A stretch of 10,673 nucleotides of DNA from Actinomycetota bacterium (GTDB lineage: Bacteria > Actinomycetota > Geothermincolia > Fen-727 > JAQURN01), in the NCBI GenBank assembly GCA_028715585.1, contig JAQURN010000034.1, forward strand, positions 1 through 10,673, in the 5' to 3' direction. A program made the position numbers and the translations under genes. The notes under the pieces were generated by a model. It searched no databases. It saw only the letters and a program-made list of their open reading frames with translations, and was not told the DNA's origin. Shown here in pieces: positions 1 through 5,359 of this stretch (the first letter of the stretch is position 1; the number at the start of each line of letters is the position of its first letter).

Positions 1-133
1 AGCTTTTGGCGAATTCACTTGAAAATCCACCTTCATGCCTGTTCCTTCGAGAGAGTATTCCTTGGTTTGATTTTATCGGATGTTGGCGTGGCGATAAAGC
101 GTTTTTTCGTGGCGTGGTAAAGTTAAAAGTGGA
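1..133. other. Left flank, no gene recognised
   Basis: I see no convincing coding sequence here. The stretch holds a 7-bp inverted repeat, TTTATCG (72-78) and CGATAAA (92-98), with T6 at 102-107 shortly after it. It also holds a direct repeat TGGCGTGG (84-91 and 110-117). The AT-rich stem makes a weak terminator-like structure at best. The upstream neighbour lies outside the window. Confidence 0.4.
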
Positions 134-424
134 ATGTCACGCGAAAATAAAGCAAGGATTTCTATACACGTTCAGCCTAACGCGAGCCGTAACGAAGTCA
201 GATGCTTCAAGGACGGAATCTTGCACGTGAGAATTGCCGCGCCTCCCGTAAAGGGCAAAGCCAACCAGGAACTAATCAAGTTCCTGAGCGAGATTTTCAA
301 CGTGAGCAAAAGCGAGCTGACTATTGAGAAGGGCATGAGCAGCAAGAAGAAAATTGTAGCTGTTGACAGGCTAACCCAAACCCAACTGCAAGAGCGGCTC
401 GAGAAACTGGGTGCAGAAGAGTAA
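134..424 (+). CDS. yggU: YggU/DUF167 family small protein
   Basis: This 96-residue protein has the size and pattern of the DUF167 (YggU) family. An N-terminal strand (about residues 6-14, ending PNAS) is followed by a second strand (29-35) and the family hallmark PPVKGKANQELIKFL (37-51). A late GMSSKKK stretch (67-73) and an amphipathic C-terminal helix complete it. The fold is a small alpha/beta domain whose biochemical role is unknown; in bacteria it often sits near cell-division genes such as yggT or divIVA, but none is visible here. ATG 134 is preceded only by a poor purine-rich stretch (AGTGG touching the start), so the ribosome site is weak, but no other in-frame start lies upstream. 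The gene runs toward the minus-strand tRNA and its repeat array. Family assignment is firm; function is open. Confidence 0.9.
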   Translation: MSRENKARISIHVQPNASRNEVRCFKDGILHVRIAAPPVKGKANQELIKFLSEIFNVSKSELTIEKGMSSKKKIVAVDRLTQTQLQERLEKLGAEE

Positions 425-449
425 AGGTTAAAAGTTGGGAAAAAGAAAA

Positions 450-473
450 TGGCGGAGAGAGTGGATTCGAACC
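450..473 (-). pseudogene. tRNA-Ser-like 3' fragment
   Basis: Read on the minus strand, this ends in GCCA after a TCTCTCC acceptor half, a shortened T-stem half and a TTCGAAT T-loop, then stops resembling a tRNA at GGTTCG. Between T-loop and CCA there are 15 nt where a normal tRNA has 16, so one T-stem base appears deleted. No matching 5' half follows; the sequence runs into the palindromic core instead. The acceptor sequence resembles tRNA-Ser, but with so few bases the identity is a guess. Confidence 0.55.
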
Positions 474-647
474 GTCGCTCGCGGGAAAGAAGAAAACACT
501 TGCGCCGAGATACACTACGCCCGCTCGCTCTTCCAGGGGGGACTTCGCGTCCCCCCTAGGACGGTCGCTTACGCGACCTCTACCCCCCTAACTTAGATTG
601 CTGGGGGGATGCTCCCCCCGCAAGAAAGATAAGCCCCCCTGGGTTCG
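468..647. mobile_element. Palindromic core, copy 1 (MITE-like)
   Basis: This 180-bp core is bounded by the short inverted repeat CGAACC (468-473) and GGTTCG (642-647), both of which match tRNA T-loop sequence. Inside are strong hairpins: 535-543 with 549-557 (GGGGGGAC arm, TTCGC loop); GGTCGC 563-568 with GCGACC 573-578 (TTAC loop); and GGGGGGA 603-609 with TCCCCCC 613-619 (TGC loop). Further C6 runs lie at 583-588 and 634-639 and could pair with the same G6 run. No transposase or credible open reading frame is present. It is most simply a non-autonomous palindromic repeat; a structured RNA is the alternative. Confidence 0.55.
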
Positions 648-676
648 ATTCCCGCAGAAAAAGGTGGGGAGTTTAG

Positions 677-701
677 TGGTGGAGCCGGGGGGAAACGAAC
701 C
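677..701 (-). pseudogene. tRNA-Ala 3' fragment
   Basis: On the minus strand this reproduces the last 25 bases of the intact tRNA-Ala at 905-978, including the acceptor half CGGCTCC, discriminator A and encoded CCA. There is one mismatch in the T-loop (A at 695 against T at 923). Homology to the tRNA stops just inside the T-arm, where copy 2 of the palindromic core begins. It cannot form a tRNA and looks like an attachment-site-type duplication of the tRNA 3' end. Confidence 0.8.
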
Positions 702-875
702 GTCGCTCGCGGGAAAGAAGAAAACACTTGCGCCGAGATACACTACGCCCGCTCGCTCTTCCAGGGGGGACTTCGCGTCCCCCCTAGGACGGTCGCTTAC
801 GCGACCTCTACCCCCCTAACTTAGATTGCTGGGGGGATGCTCCCCCCGCAAGAAAGATAAGCCCCCCTGGGTTCG
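696..875. mobile_element. Palindromic core, copy 2 (MITE-like)
   Basis: Base-for-base identical to copy 1 as far as I can read, with the same CGAACC (696-701) and GGTTCG (870-875) ends and the same three hairpins shifted by 228. Complete identity over 186 bases of non-coding sequence points to recent duplication, gene conversion or functional constraint; an assembly artefact is also possible. Confidence 0.55.
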
Positions 876-904
876 ATTCCCTCGAGAAGGGGTGGGGAGT
901 TTGG

Positions 905-978
905 TGGTGGAGCCGGGGGGAATCGAACCCCCATCTCGTCCGCGCGAAGGACGCATCTTCCCATTGGACCACGGCCCC
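905..978 (-). tRNA. tRNA-Ala (anticodon CGC)
   Basis: The minus strand folds into a full cloverleaf of 74 nt including an encoded CCA (905-907). Acceptor GGGGCCG (978-972) pairs with CGGCTCC and contains G3-U70, the alanine identity pair, with discriminator A73. The D-arm contains the loop AATGGGA. The anticodon stem CGTCC/GGACG encloses the loop TTCGCGC, giving anticodon CGC, which reads GCG. The T-arm is GGGGG, TTCGATT, CCCCC. The gene is transcribed away from the protein gene at 1091; the shared region 979-1050 must hold both promoters, and an AT-rich TAGAAT on the minus strand near 1000 is a possible -10. Its 3' end is duplicated in the adjacent repeat array. Confidence 0.95.
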
Positions 979-1023
979 TTGTCGACTCTAATCTTCAATA
1001 ATTCTAAGATATAGTATCCTAAT

Positions 1024-1051
1024 TTGACAGGTGCTTTTCAGTTGATATTAG
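1024..1051 (+). promoter_or_regulatory. Putative sigma-70-type promoter for the gene at 1091
   Basis: A perfect TTGACA (1024-1029) is followed after 16 bases by TATTAG (1046-1051), a four-of-six match to TATAAT. The predicted transcription start near 1058 lies downstream of ATG 1052 and so favours ATG 1091 as the translation start. Prediction from consensus only. Confidence 0.45.
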
Positions 1052-1090
1052 ATGGCTGATTCTTTCCAGGGCGGCAATGGTGAGATTGTA

Positions 1091-1516
1091 ATGGGGAACA
1101 AAAGAAAGAAAGTTATAACAAAATTGCTGATGGCTTTCAGCGGGGTCATCCTATGTATTGCTGTTTCGTATTTCGGATGGTACCAGTTTCGCGAGAGAGC
1201 AAGTGTCCCCATCGACATCGTGAAGGGGCACGAATTGCCGGGCAGTAACTCGACCGTGGAAGAGCGAATTGACGGATTCTTGAGCGAGCGAGGAATAAAG
1301 GTCAATCGAGAGGCATTTGCGCCGAGGTGGGGAGCGGAACAAAAAGATGGTGATGTATGGATAGTTTCGTACGTCTTTGAAGTTGGAAGGAATGCAACCT
1401 GGCTCTCCTGGGAGGTGAATGTCGATTCGGGAGATATACGTCCAATAGGTGAGCTTGCGCGGGAATTATGGATTGGCGAGAAAAAAAGTGGGGCGGCCTC
1501 GGGTCATCTCCAGTAG
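1091..1516 (+). CDS. Membrane-anchored protein of unknown function
   Basis: I do not recognise this 141-residue protein. Its N-terminus is basic (MGNKRKK), followed by one hydrophobic segment at about residues 9-28, so it is probably held in the cytoplasmic membrane with the rest outside, or is an uncleaved secreted protein; there is no lipobox. The soluble part is charged and ends in WIVSYVFEVGRNATWLSWEV followed by NVDSGDIRPIGELARELW. That strand pattern, with a tryptophan-rich hairpin and a VDxxxGxI-like turn, recalls PepSY-type domains, but this is only a resemblance. I prefer ATG 1091 over the in-frame ATG 1052 because GGTGA at 1079-1083 sits 7 nt before it and the predicted promoter overlaps 1052. 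It stands alone, divergent from the tRNA, with a 162-nt gap before the next gene. Confidence 0.75.
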   Translation: MGNKRKKVITKLLMAFSGVILCIAVSYFGWYQFRERASVPIDIVKGHELPGSNSTVEERIDGFLSERGIKVNREAFAPRWGAEQKDGDVWIVSYVFEVGRNATWLSWEVNVDSGDIRPIGELARELWIGEKKSGAASGHLQ

Positions 1517-1575
1517 AAGCGACTGAAACAGCAGAGGTTTTTTGTGTGGCATAGATGTTTTGGGGGAGGATGGTT

Positions 1576-1581
1576 TATAAT
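1576..1581 (+). promoter_or_regulatory. Putative -10 element for zinc ribbon-STAS genes
   Basis: A perfect TATAAT lies in the gap after the membrane protein. No good -35 is seen at 16-18 nt upstream and there is no TGn extension, so the call rests on the hexamer alone. It would leave a leader of roughly 90 nt before the TTG start at 1679; I see no known riboswitch in that leader. Confidence 0.3.
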
Positions 1582-1678
1582 AACAACCAGGGAATAACTA
1601 GTGGGTTGGAATTGTTGCTTTCTAAGACGCATGTAGAGTTTTGGCTGGTGGCACCGAATAGCACGGAGGTGTAGGAGA

Positions 1679-1834
1679 TTGGTACGAGGACCTCATGGGC
1701 ATGAAAAAGTTTCTCAGGAAATTGAAAGAGTTAGGTGTCACAACTGTGGCAATCGGGTGACACTTGAAGCGGGGCAAATGGAAGTAGAGTGTCCCCACTG
1801 TAAAGCTTTGGTCAAAAGGCCCAAGAAAAAATAA
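1679..1834 (+). CDS. 51-aa zinc-ribbon protein, TTG start
   Basis: A short gene that is easily missed. From TTG 1679 it encodes 51 residues ending at TAA 1832-1834. Two CxxC knuckles, CHNC (residues 20-23) and CPHC (38-41), spaced 14 residues apart form a rubredoxin-like zinc ribbon. A basic tail (KRPKKK) follows and could contact nucleic acid. The start is supported by GGAGGT (1665-1670) 8 nt upstream. The next gene begins 54 nt downstream on the same strand with an equally good ribosome site, so the two are probably cotranscribed. Stand-alone ribbons of this size act in transcription, translation or as metal-binding adaptors, and the sequence does not decide among these. Confidence 0.75.
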   Translation: MVRGPHGHEKVSQEIERVRCHNCGNRVTLEAGQMEVECPHCKALVKRPKKK

Positions 1835-1888
1835 GGGTTATAGGAGCTTGTTCAACGGCCGCATATTTGCGATGGAGGTTTTTTCGAT

Positions 1889-2212
1889 TTGGAGTTATCG
1901 ACCGAGGATATCGGAGAACACAGGCTAATAAAGTTGGGCGGGGAAGTTGATATATACACTGCCCCCATGCTTCGTGAAGCAATAGTAGATGCGATAGATA
2001 AAGGCCACTACAAGGTTGCAGTGAGCCTCGACGACGTTGATTTTCTTGATAGCACTGGTTTGGGAGTTCTCATGGGAGGGTTGAGGAGAATCAAACAGCA
2101 CGATGGCGAACTTGAAATAGTTTGTAGTAAAGAAGACATCCTCCGCATTTTCAAAATTACTGGTCTGAATAAGGTTTTCAAAATGTATGAGCACCCCGAG
2201 GAGCTGTTGTAA
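1889..2212 (+). CDS. STAS-domain anti-sigma factor antagonist (RsbV/SpoIIAA type)
   Basis: This 107-residue protein is a complete single STAS domain. Features are the N-terminal strand pair with GGEVDIYTAPMLREAI (17-32), the central strand VAVSLDDVDFLDSTGLGVL (43-61) and the C-terminal ITGLNKVFKMYEHPEEL. Ser55 in DSTGLG aligns with the serine phosphorylated by the partner anti-sigma kinase in RsbV and SpoIIAA; when unphosphorylated, such proteins bind the kinase and free a sigma factor. The start is TTG 1889, with GGAGGT at 1874-1879 nine nt before it and no in-frame ATG nearby. No RsbW-like kinase, phosphatase or sigma factor gene is in the window, so partner and target are unknown. A terminator-like hairpin follows 39 nt after the stop. 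Confidence 0.92.
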   Translation: MELSTEDIGEHRLIKLGGEVDIYTAPMLREAIVDAIDKGHYKVAVSLDDVDFLDSTGLGVLMGGLRRIKQHDGELEIVCSKEDILRIFKITGLNKVFKMYEHPEELL

Positions 2213-2251
2213 GATTCGCTTAGCACGTTAACAGTTGCGGGGCCAGGGAAA

Positions 2252-2278
2252 GGCGGGCGCTGTCCGCCCATTTTTTTT
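2252..2278 (+). terminator. Intrinsic terminator (or attenuator)
   Basis: GGCGGGC (2252-2258) pairs with GTCCGCC (2262-2268) through one G-U pair and a GCT loop, followed by CA and T8 (2271-2278). This is a good Rho-independent terminator after the STAS gene. Because the next ATG is only 17 nt beyond the T-tract, there is no room for a promoter after it, so it may act as a partial terminator or attenuator for the pcm pair. Confidence 0.75.
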
Positions 2279-2295
2279 GGAATCAAGAGGGATGC

Positions 2296-2979
2296 ATGGA
2301 AGATAGCCGGGCCGAAGAGGATGATGAATACTGCCGCAAACTGCGAGAGTCGATGATAGAAGACCAGATTATAGCTAGAGGAGTACGCGACCGTCGTGTT
2401 ATCGAAGCAATGAAATCAATCCCAAGGCATCTTTTTGTCCCGGTATCCCCAATTGAAAGAGCTTATAGTGATACCCCGCTTCCAATCGGGGAAGGGCAAA
2501 CGATATCTCAGCCTTATATGGTTGCGTGGATGACCGAACTTCTTCGGCTTGAAGGTGACGAGAAGGTACTGGAAGTTGGGACGGGAAGCGGCTACCAGGC
2601 TGCAATCCTTGCAAAGCTTTCACGGGAGGTATATACAATCGAACGCGTCAAATCTCTTGCTGAGACAGCGCGAGAGCGACTGGATAAACTGGGCATCGAA
2701 AATGTCCATGTAGTAATTGGCGATGGAAGCGCCGGGCTTCCAGAGTATGCCCCTTACGACAGGATAATTGTGACGGCTGGCACTCCTCGCATACCGCCCG
2801 CCTTGGTGGAACAGCTTGCGGAGGGGGGAAGGCTTGTGATACCAGTTGGTTCCAGTTCTCTTCAGATGCTAACGGTCCTAAAAAAGAAAAATGGGAAAAT
2901 TTACAAAAAGGAAGAAGGGTCTTGTGTTTTCGTTCCCCTTGTGGGTGTGCAGGGGTGGAAACCTGAGGAATTTTTCTGA
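2296..2979 (+). CDS. pcm: Protein-L-isoaspartate O-methyltransferase
   Basis: This 227-residue enzyme methylates L-isoaspartyl residues in damaged proteins using S-adenosylmethionine, starting their repair; it acts in the cytoplasm. The N-terminal helix has the typical MIEDQIIARGVRD and SIPRHLFVP (42-49). GEGQTISQPYMVAWM (65-79) carries the conserved Ser71 near the active site. VLEVGTGSGYQAAIL (91-105) is methyltransferase motif I, and YDRIIVTAGTPRIP (154-167) and GGRLVIPVG (177-185) are the later motifs. Length fits the family. ATG 2296 has AGAGG (2286-2290) 5 nt upstream. The glycosyltransferase gene follows after 26 nt and is probably cotranscribed. Only 17 nt separate the start from the upstream terminator, so transcription likely enters through that hairpin or starts at an unrecognised site. 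Confidence 0.95.
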   Translation: MEDSRAEEDDEYCRKLRESMIEDQIIARGVRDRRVIEAMKSIPRHLFVPVSPIERAYSDTPLPIGEGQTISQPYMVAWMTELLRLEGDEKVLEVGTGSGYQAAILAKLSREVYTIERVKSLAETARERLDKLGIENVHVVIGDGSAGLPEYAPYDRIIVTAGTPRIPPALVEQLAEGGRLVIPVGSSSLQMLTVLKKKNGKIYKKEEGSCVFVPLVGVQGWKPEEFF

Positions 2980-3005
2980 TTTGAGAAAGGGGTCTTTAAG
3001 GATTC

Positions 3006-3728
3006 GTGCACGCTGTAATTGTTATGCCTACGTACAATGAGGCAGATAACATCGAAGATATCACCACTAGCATAATGGAGATGGATATCGGGGTTTCCAT
3101 GGTGATTGTTGACGACAATTCTCCGGATGGGACCGGATTGATTGCCGACAGGCTGGCGGAGAAATTTCCTCGGGTGCGCGTTTTGCATCGAGCTGAAAAG
3201 AAAGGATATGGCTTGGCGTGTATTCAGGGATTCGAGGAAGCGTTTGCTATGGGAGCTGATGTGATATTTCAAATGGACGCGGATTTTTCTCACGACCCAG
3301 CCTATCTACCAGAATTCCTTTCGGCAATTGGTTCCCATGATGTGGTGATTGGGTCTAGGTATGTAAGAGGCGGAGCGGTGAAAAATTGGGGGATACTGAG
3401 AAGAGTGATAAGCAAGGGCGGGAGCCTTTATTCTCGAATTTTCACAGGCATGAAACTAAAGGATTTCACGAGTGGATACAGGTGCTATAGGAGTGAAGTG
3501 CTAAAGAGCATAGATTTCTCGAAGATAGCTACGAAGGGGTACGGTTTCTTGGTGGAGTTGGCTTATATCTGCTGCAAGATGGGATATGATGTGTACGAGA
3601 TTCCTATCGTTTTTGCTGACAGAAGAGTTGGACAGTCGAAGATGACCGGCGGCATCGTTTTGGAAGCCGCGCTTGCGGTTCCCCGCCTGCGCTGGAAGTA
3701 CCGCGGAATCGGAGTAGGTTCCAGCTGA
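3006..3728 (+). CDS. Polyprenol/dolichol-phosphate mannosyltransferase-like GT2
   Basis: A 240-residue GT-A fold enzyme of the DPM1/Ppm1 type, expected to move mannose (or another hexose) from its nucleotide sugar to a polyprenyl phosphate at the inner membrane face. Visible motifs in order: MPTYNEADNI (7-16), IVDDNSPDGT (34-43) for nucleotide binding, QMDADFSHDP (89-98) with the metal-binding DAD, IGSRYVRGG (115-123), DFTSGYRCYR (153-162) and DRRVGQSKM (205-213). It lacks the C-terminal transmembrane domain found in some relatives, so it is a single-domain form. GTG 3006 is chosen because the first beta strand (HAVIVMPTYN) needs it; the next in-frame ATG at 3024 would cut that strand. The ribosome site (AAGGA 2998-3002) is very close to the start. 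It follows pcm by 26 nt. The product could serve glycan, teichoic-type or glycoprotein synthesis; the exact sugar cannot be told. Confidence 0.88.
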   Translation: MHAVIVMPTYNEADNIEDITTSIMEMDIGVSMVIVDDNSPDGTGLIADRLAEKFPRVRVLHRAEKKGYGLACIQGFEEAFAMGADVIFQMDADFSHDPAYLPEFLSAIGSHDVVIGSRYVRGGAVKNWGILRRVISKGGSLYSRIFTGMKLKDFTSGYRCYRSEVLKSIDFSKIATKGYGFLVELAYICCKMGYDVYEIPIVFADRRVGQSKMTGGIVLEAALAVPRLRWKYRGIGVGSS

Positions 3729-3748
3729 AGGATTTTTGTGATTTGCCC

Positions 3749-3763
3749 CGAGAAGTCTTCTCG
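3749..3763. repeat. Small perfect palindrome CGAGAAG-T-CTTCTCG
   Basis: Two 7-base arms flank a single central T, 20 nt after the glycosyltransferase stop. As RNA it could form CGAGAA, GTC loop, TTCTCG followed by TTT, a weak terminator; as DNA it could be an operator ahead of the acetate enzyme at 3834. Neither role is proven. Confidence 0.45.
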
Positions 3764-3833
3764 TTTCACTAAAATATCTTAGGCATGTATTTTTGTTATT
3801 GAACCTAGTGTTTCACTATCCTCGGAGGTAAAG

Positions 3834-5324
3834 GTGAAAGAAGGAAAAAAGGGAAACTTGAGCTATATTTTCGATCCAGCTTCAATTGCGGTCATCGGAG
3901 CTAGCAAGCAGACAATGAAGTGGGGGTTCATCGTTCCCGCCAATATTGTTGCCGGTGGCTGGAAAGGAGAACTCTATCCGATAAATCCCCACGAGGAGGA
4001 GATACTAAGCAGGAAAGTTTATAGGTCGATAAAGGAGGTTCCTGGAGATGTTGACCTAGCGGTTGTGACGGTTCCCGCCCAAAAAGTCGTTCCTCTCGTC
4101 CGCGAGTGCGTCGAAAAAGGGGTAAAGGGCTGCATCGTTATTTCGGGGGGGTTTAGCGAAACTGGAGAGGATGGCGCGCTCTTGGAGAAGGAGTTACTTT
4201 CCGTCGTTTCTTCCTCCGAGATGAGACTTGTGGGTCCTAATACCATGGGGGTGTTTTCCGCCCCAAATTCTCTTCACTGCCTTATGCCCCCCGTTCGTCC
4301 TCTGAAAGGAAAGATAGCGTTCGCGGCGCAAAGCGGCAACCTTGGAACCCAGATGCTCAGCCTTGGGAGCGCGCTAGGCGTTGGGTTTTCCAGGTTTGTC
4401 AGCATCGGGAACGAGGCGGATCTCAAATGGGCTGACTACATTGAGTATTTTGGGAACGACCCTCAGACAGGGGTTATTCTTCTTTATATGGAGGGAGTCA
4501 GAGACGCTAGGAAGTTCATCGAAGTCGCCTCTCGTACGAGCTCGAAAAAGCCGATAGTGGTCAAGAAGGCGGGGAGGACCAAGTCTGGTGCCAAGGCGGC
4601 GAAATCACACTCCGCGGCTCTTGCGGCTGACGAAGTGATTTTCGATGGCGTAATCAAGCAGACAGGAATGGTCGAAGTCGATACCACGGAGGAGATGTTG
4701 GATGTTGCCAAGGCGTTTGCCGTGCTCCCATTGCCTAAGGGAAAACGGGTGGGCGTTCTCACATGGGGTGGCGGCTGGGGGGTAGTTGCCGCTGACGCGC
4801 TGGAACAGCATGGCTTAGAGCTGGTTGAACTACCGGAAGAAACGCTCAAGGAGCTGGATGAGTTTCTGCCTCCATATTGGAGCCGCGGGAACCCAGTGGA
4901 TCTCGTTGGGACCCTCGACCTTTCACAACACTTTCGTTGTAGTGAAATACTTGCTAGGTGTCCCGTGGTCGACGCGGTGATATCGCTTGGCACAATGGGG
5001 GCTACCACTTCTTTCCAGTCCTTCGTGGAGGATAGCCCGGCGCTAGAAAAGGAGTTGGAACTTTCCGCGGGTTTCGATGCCGCGGCATCCGAGGAATTCG
5101 TTCGGCAACTTGCCGCGACCGAGGAGGCTTACCGGAACGAAGTGGTAAAGCTTGTGAACGAGACCAACAAGCCAATTGTCGTCGTAGCATTTCCGTCTCC
5201 GGAGGATGGCGGCTCGAGGCTCGCGAGCCATAGCGATGTGGTTGTCTATCCCTCGCCCGAGAGGGGAGCGAAGGCTCTCGCTGCCCTTTACGAATACAAG
5301 AAGTATCTCCAGAGTCTTGAATAG
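3834..5324 (+). CDS. acdA: ADP-forming acetyl/acyl-CoA synthetase, alpha subunit
   Basis: A 496-residue NDP-forming acyl-CoA synthetase alpha chain. With a beta (ATP-grasp) chain it converts acyl-CoA, ADP and phosphate to the free acid, ATP and CoA, giving substrate-level phosphorylation. An N-terminal CoA-binding Rossmann domain begins FDPASIAVIGAS (13-24). The ligase domain spans about 157-290, with AAQSGNLGTQM (164-174) and the phosphorylated histidine His259 in KSHSAALA (257-264). A third domain starts KRVGVLTWGGGWG (304-316) and contains RGNPVDL (351-357). No ATP-grasp domain is fused, and none is encoded nearby, so the beta chain must lie elsewhere. It is somewhat longer than archaeal alpha subunits, partly because of a charged stretch at about 394-440. 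GTG 3834 follows GGAGGT (3824-3829) by 4 nt. Substrate (acetate or branched or aryl acids) is not decided by sequence. Confidence 0.9.
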   Translation: MKEGKKGNLSYIFDPASIAVIGASKQTMKWGFIVPANIVAGGWKGELYPINPHEEEILSRKVYRSIKEVPGDVDLAVVTVPAQKVVPLVRECVEKGVKGCIVISGGFSETGEDGALLEKELLSVVSSSEMRLVGPNTMGVFSAPNSLHCLMPPVRPLKGKIAFAAQSGNLGTQMLSLGSALGVGFSRFVSIGNEADLKWADYIEYFGNDPQTGVILLYMEGVRDARKFIEVASRTSSKKPIVVKKAGRTKSGAKAAKSHSAALAADEVIFDGVIKQTGMVEVDTTEEMLDVAKAFAVLPLPKGKRVGVLTWGGGWGVVAADALEQHGLELVELPEETLKELDEFLPPYWSRGNPVDLVGTLDLSQHFRCSEILARCPVVDAVISLGTMGATTSFQSFVEDSPALEKELELSAGFDAAASEEFVRQLAATEEAYRNEVVKLVNETNKPIVVVAFPSPEDGGSRLASHSDVVVYPSPERGAKALAALYEYKKYLQSLE

Positions 5325-5327
5325 GCG

Positions 5328-5333
5328 TATAAT
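5328..5333 (+). promoter_or_regulatory. Possible -10 element before uppP
   Basis: A perfect TATAAT lies 4 nt after the acdA stop and 26 nt before the uppP GTG. No clear -35 is visible at the right distance (that region is the end of acdA), so it may be chance. If real, it would let the uppP-hyp-ATPase block be expressed apart from acdA. Confidence 0.22.
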
Positions 5334-5359
5334 CACTAGCCCGACCCCAGGAGTATGTA

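Larger units (their letters stand above)
450..905. repeat. Two tandem 228-bp units carrying tRNA 3' ends
   Basis: The sequence repeats with a constant 228-bp period: 468-653 is identical to 696-881, and 663-674 is identical to 891-902. Differences are confined to 654-662 against 882-890, one base at 675/903, one base at 695/923, and the leftmost tRNA fragment. Each unit is built as tRNA 3' fragment (minus strand), 180-bp core, then a linker of about 29 bases. The intact tRNA-Ala at 905-978 occupies the place where a third unit would begin, so its 3' end is also part of the periodic pattern. The arrangement resembles repeated integration or unequal recombination at the T-loop of tRNA genes, but no recombinase is in the window. 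Confidence 0.9.

Noticed and set aside
6..230. Open frame overlapping the start of yggU
   Set aside because: Overlaps a recognised family gene in another frame, has no ribosome site and no protein-like pattern.
450..905. CRISPR array or split/intron-containing tRNA
   Set aside because: The units are 228 bp with no short repeat-spacer pattern. The tRNA fragments lack 5' halves and the core shows no intron splice structure; the intact tRNA-Ala is complete without it.
598..1014. Open frames across the repeat array on both strands (598-819, 826-1014, 816-998)
   Set aside because: They are made of the palindromic core and antisense tRNA. The product contains the VEPGGIEPPS-like string typical of spurious proteins read through tRNA genes, and two of them are copies of each other through the 228-bp repeat.
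1052..1090. ATG 1052 as start of the membrane protein
   Set aside because: It overlaps the predicted -10, has no Shine-Dalgarno, and adds 13 polar residues before a normal basic-plus-hydrophobic N-terminus at 1091.
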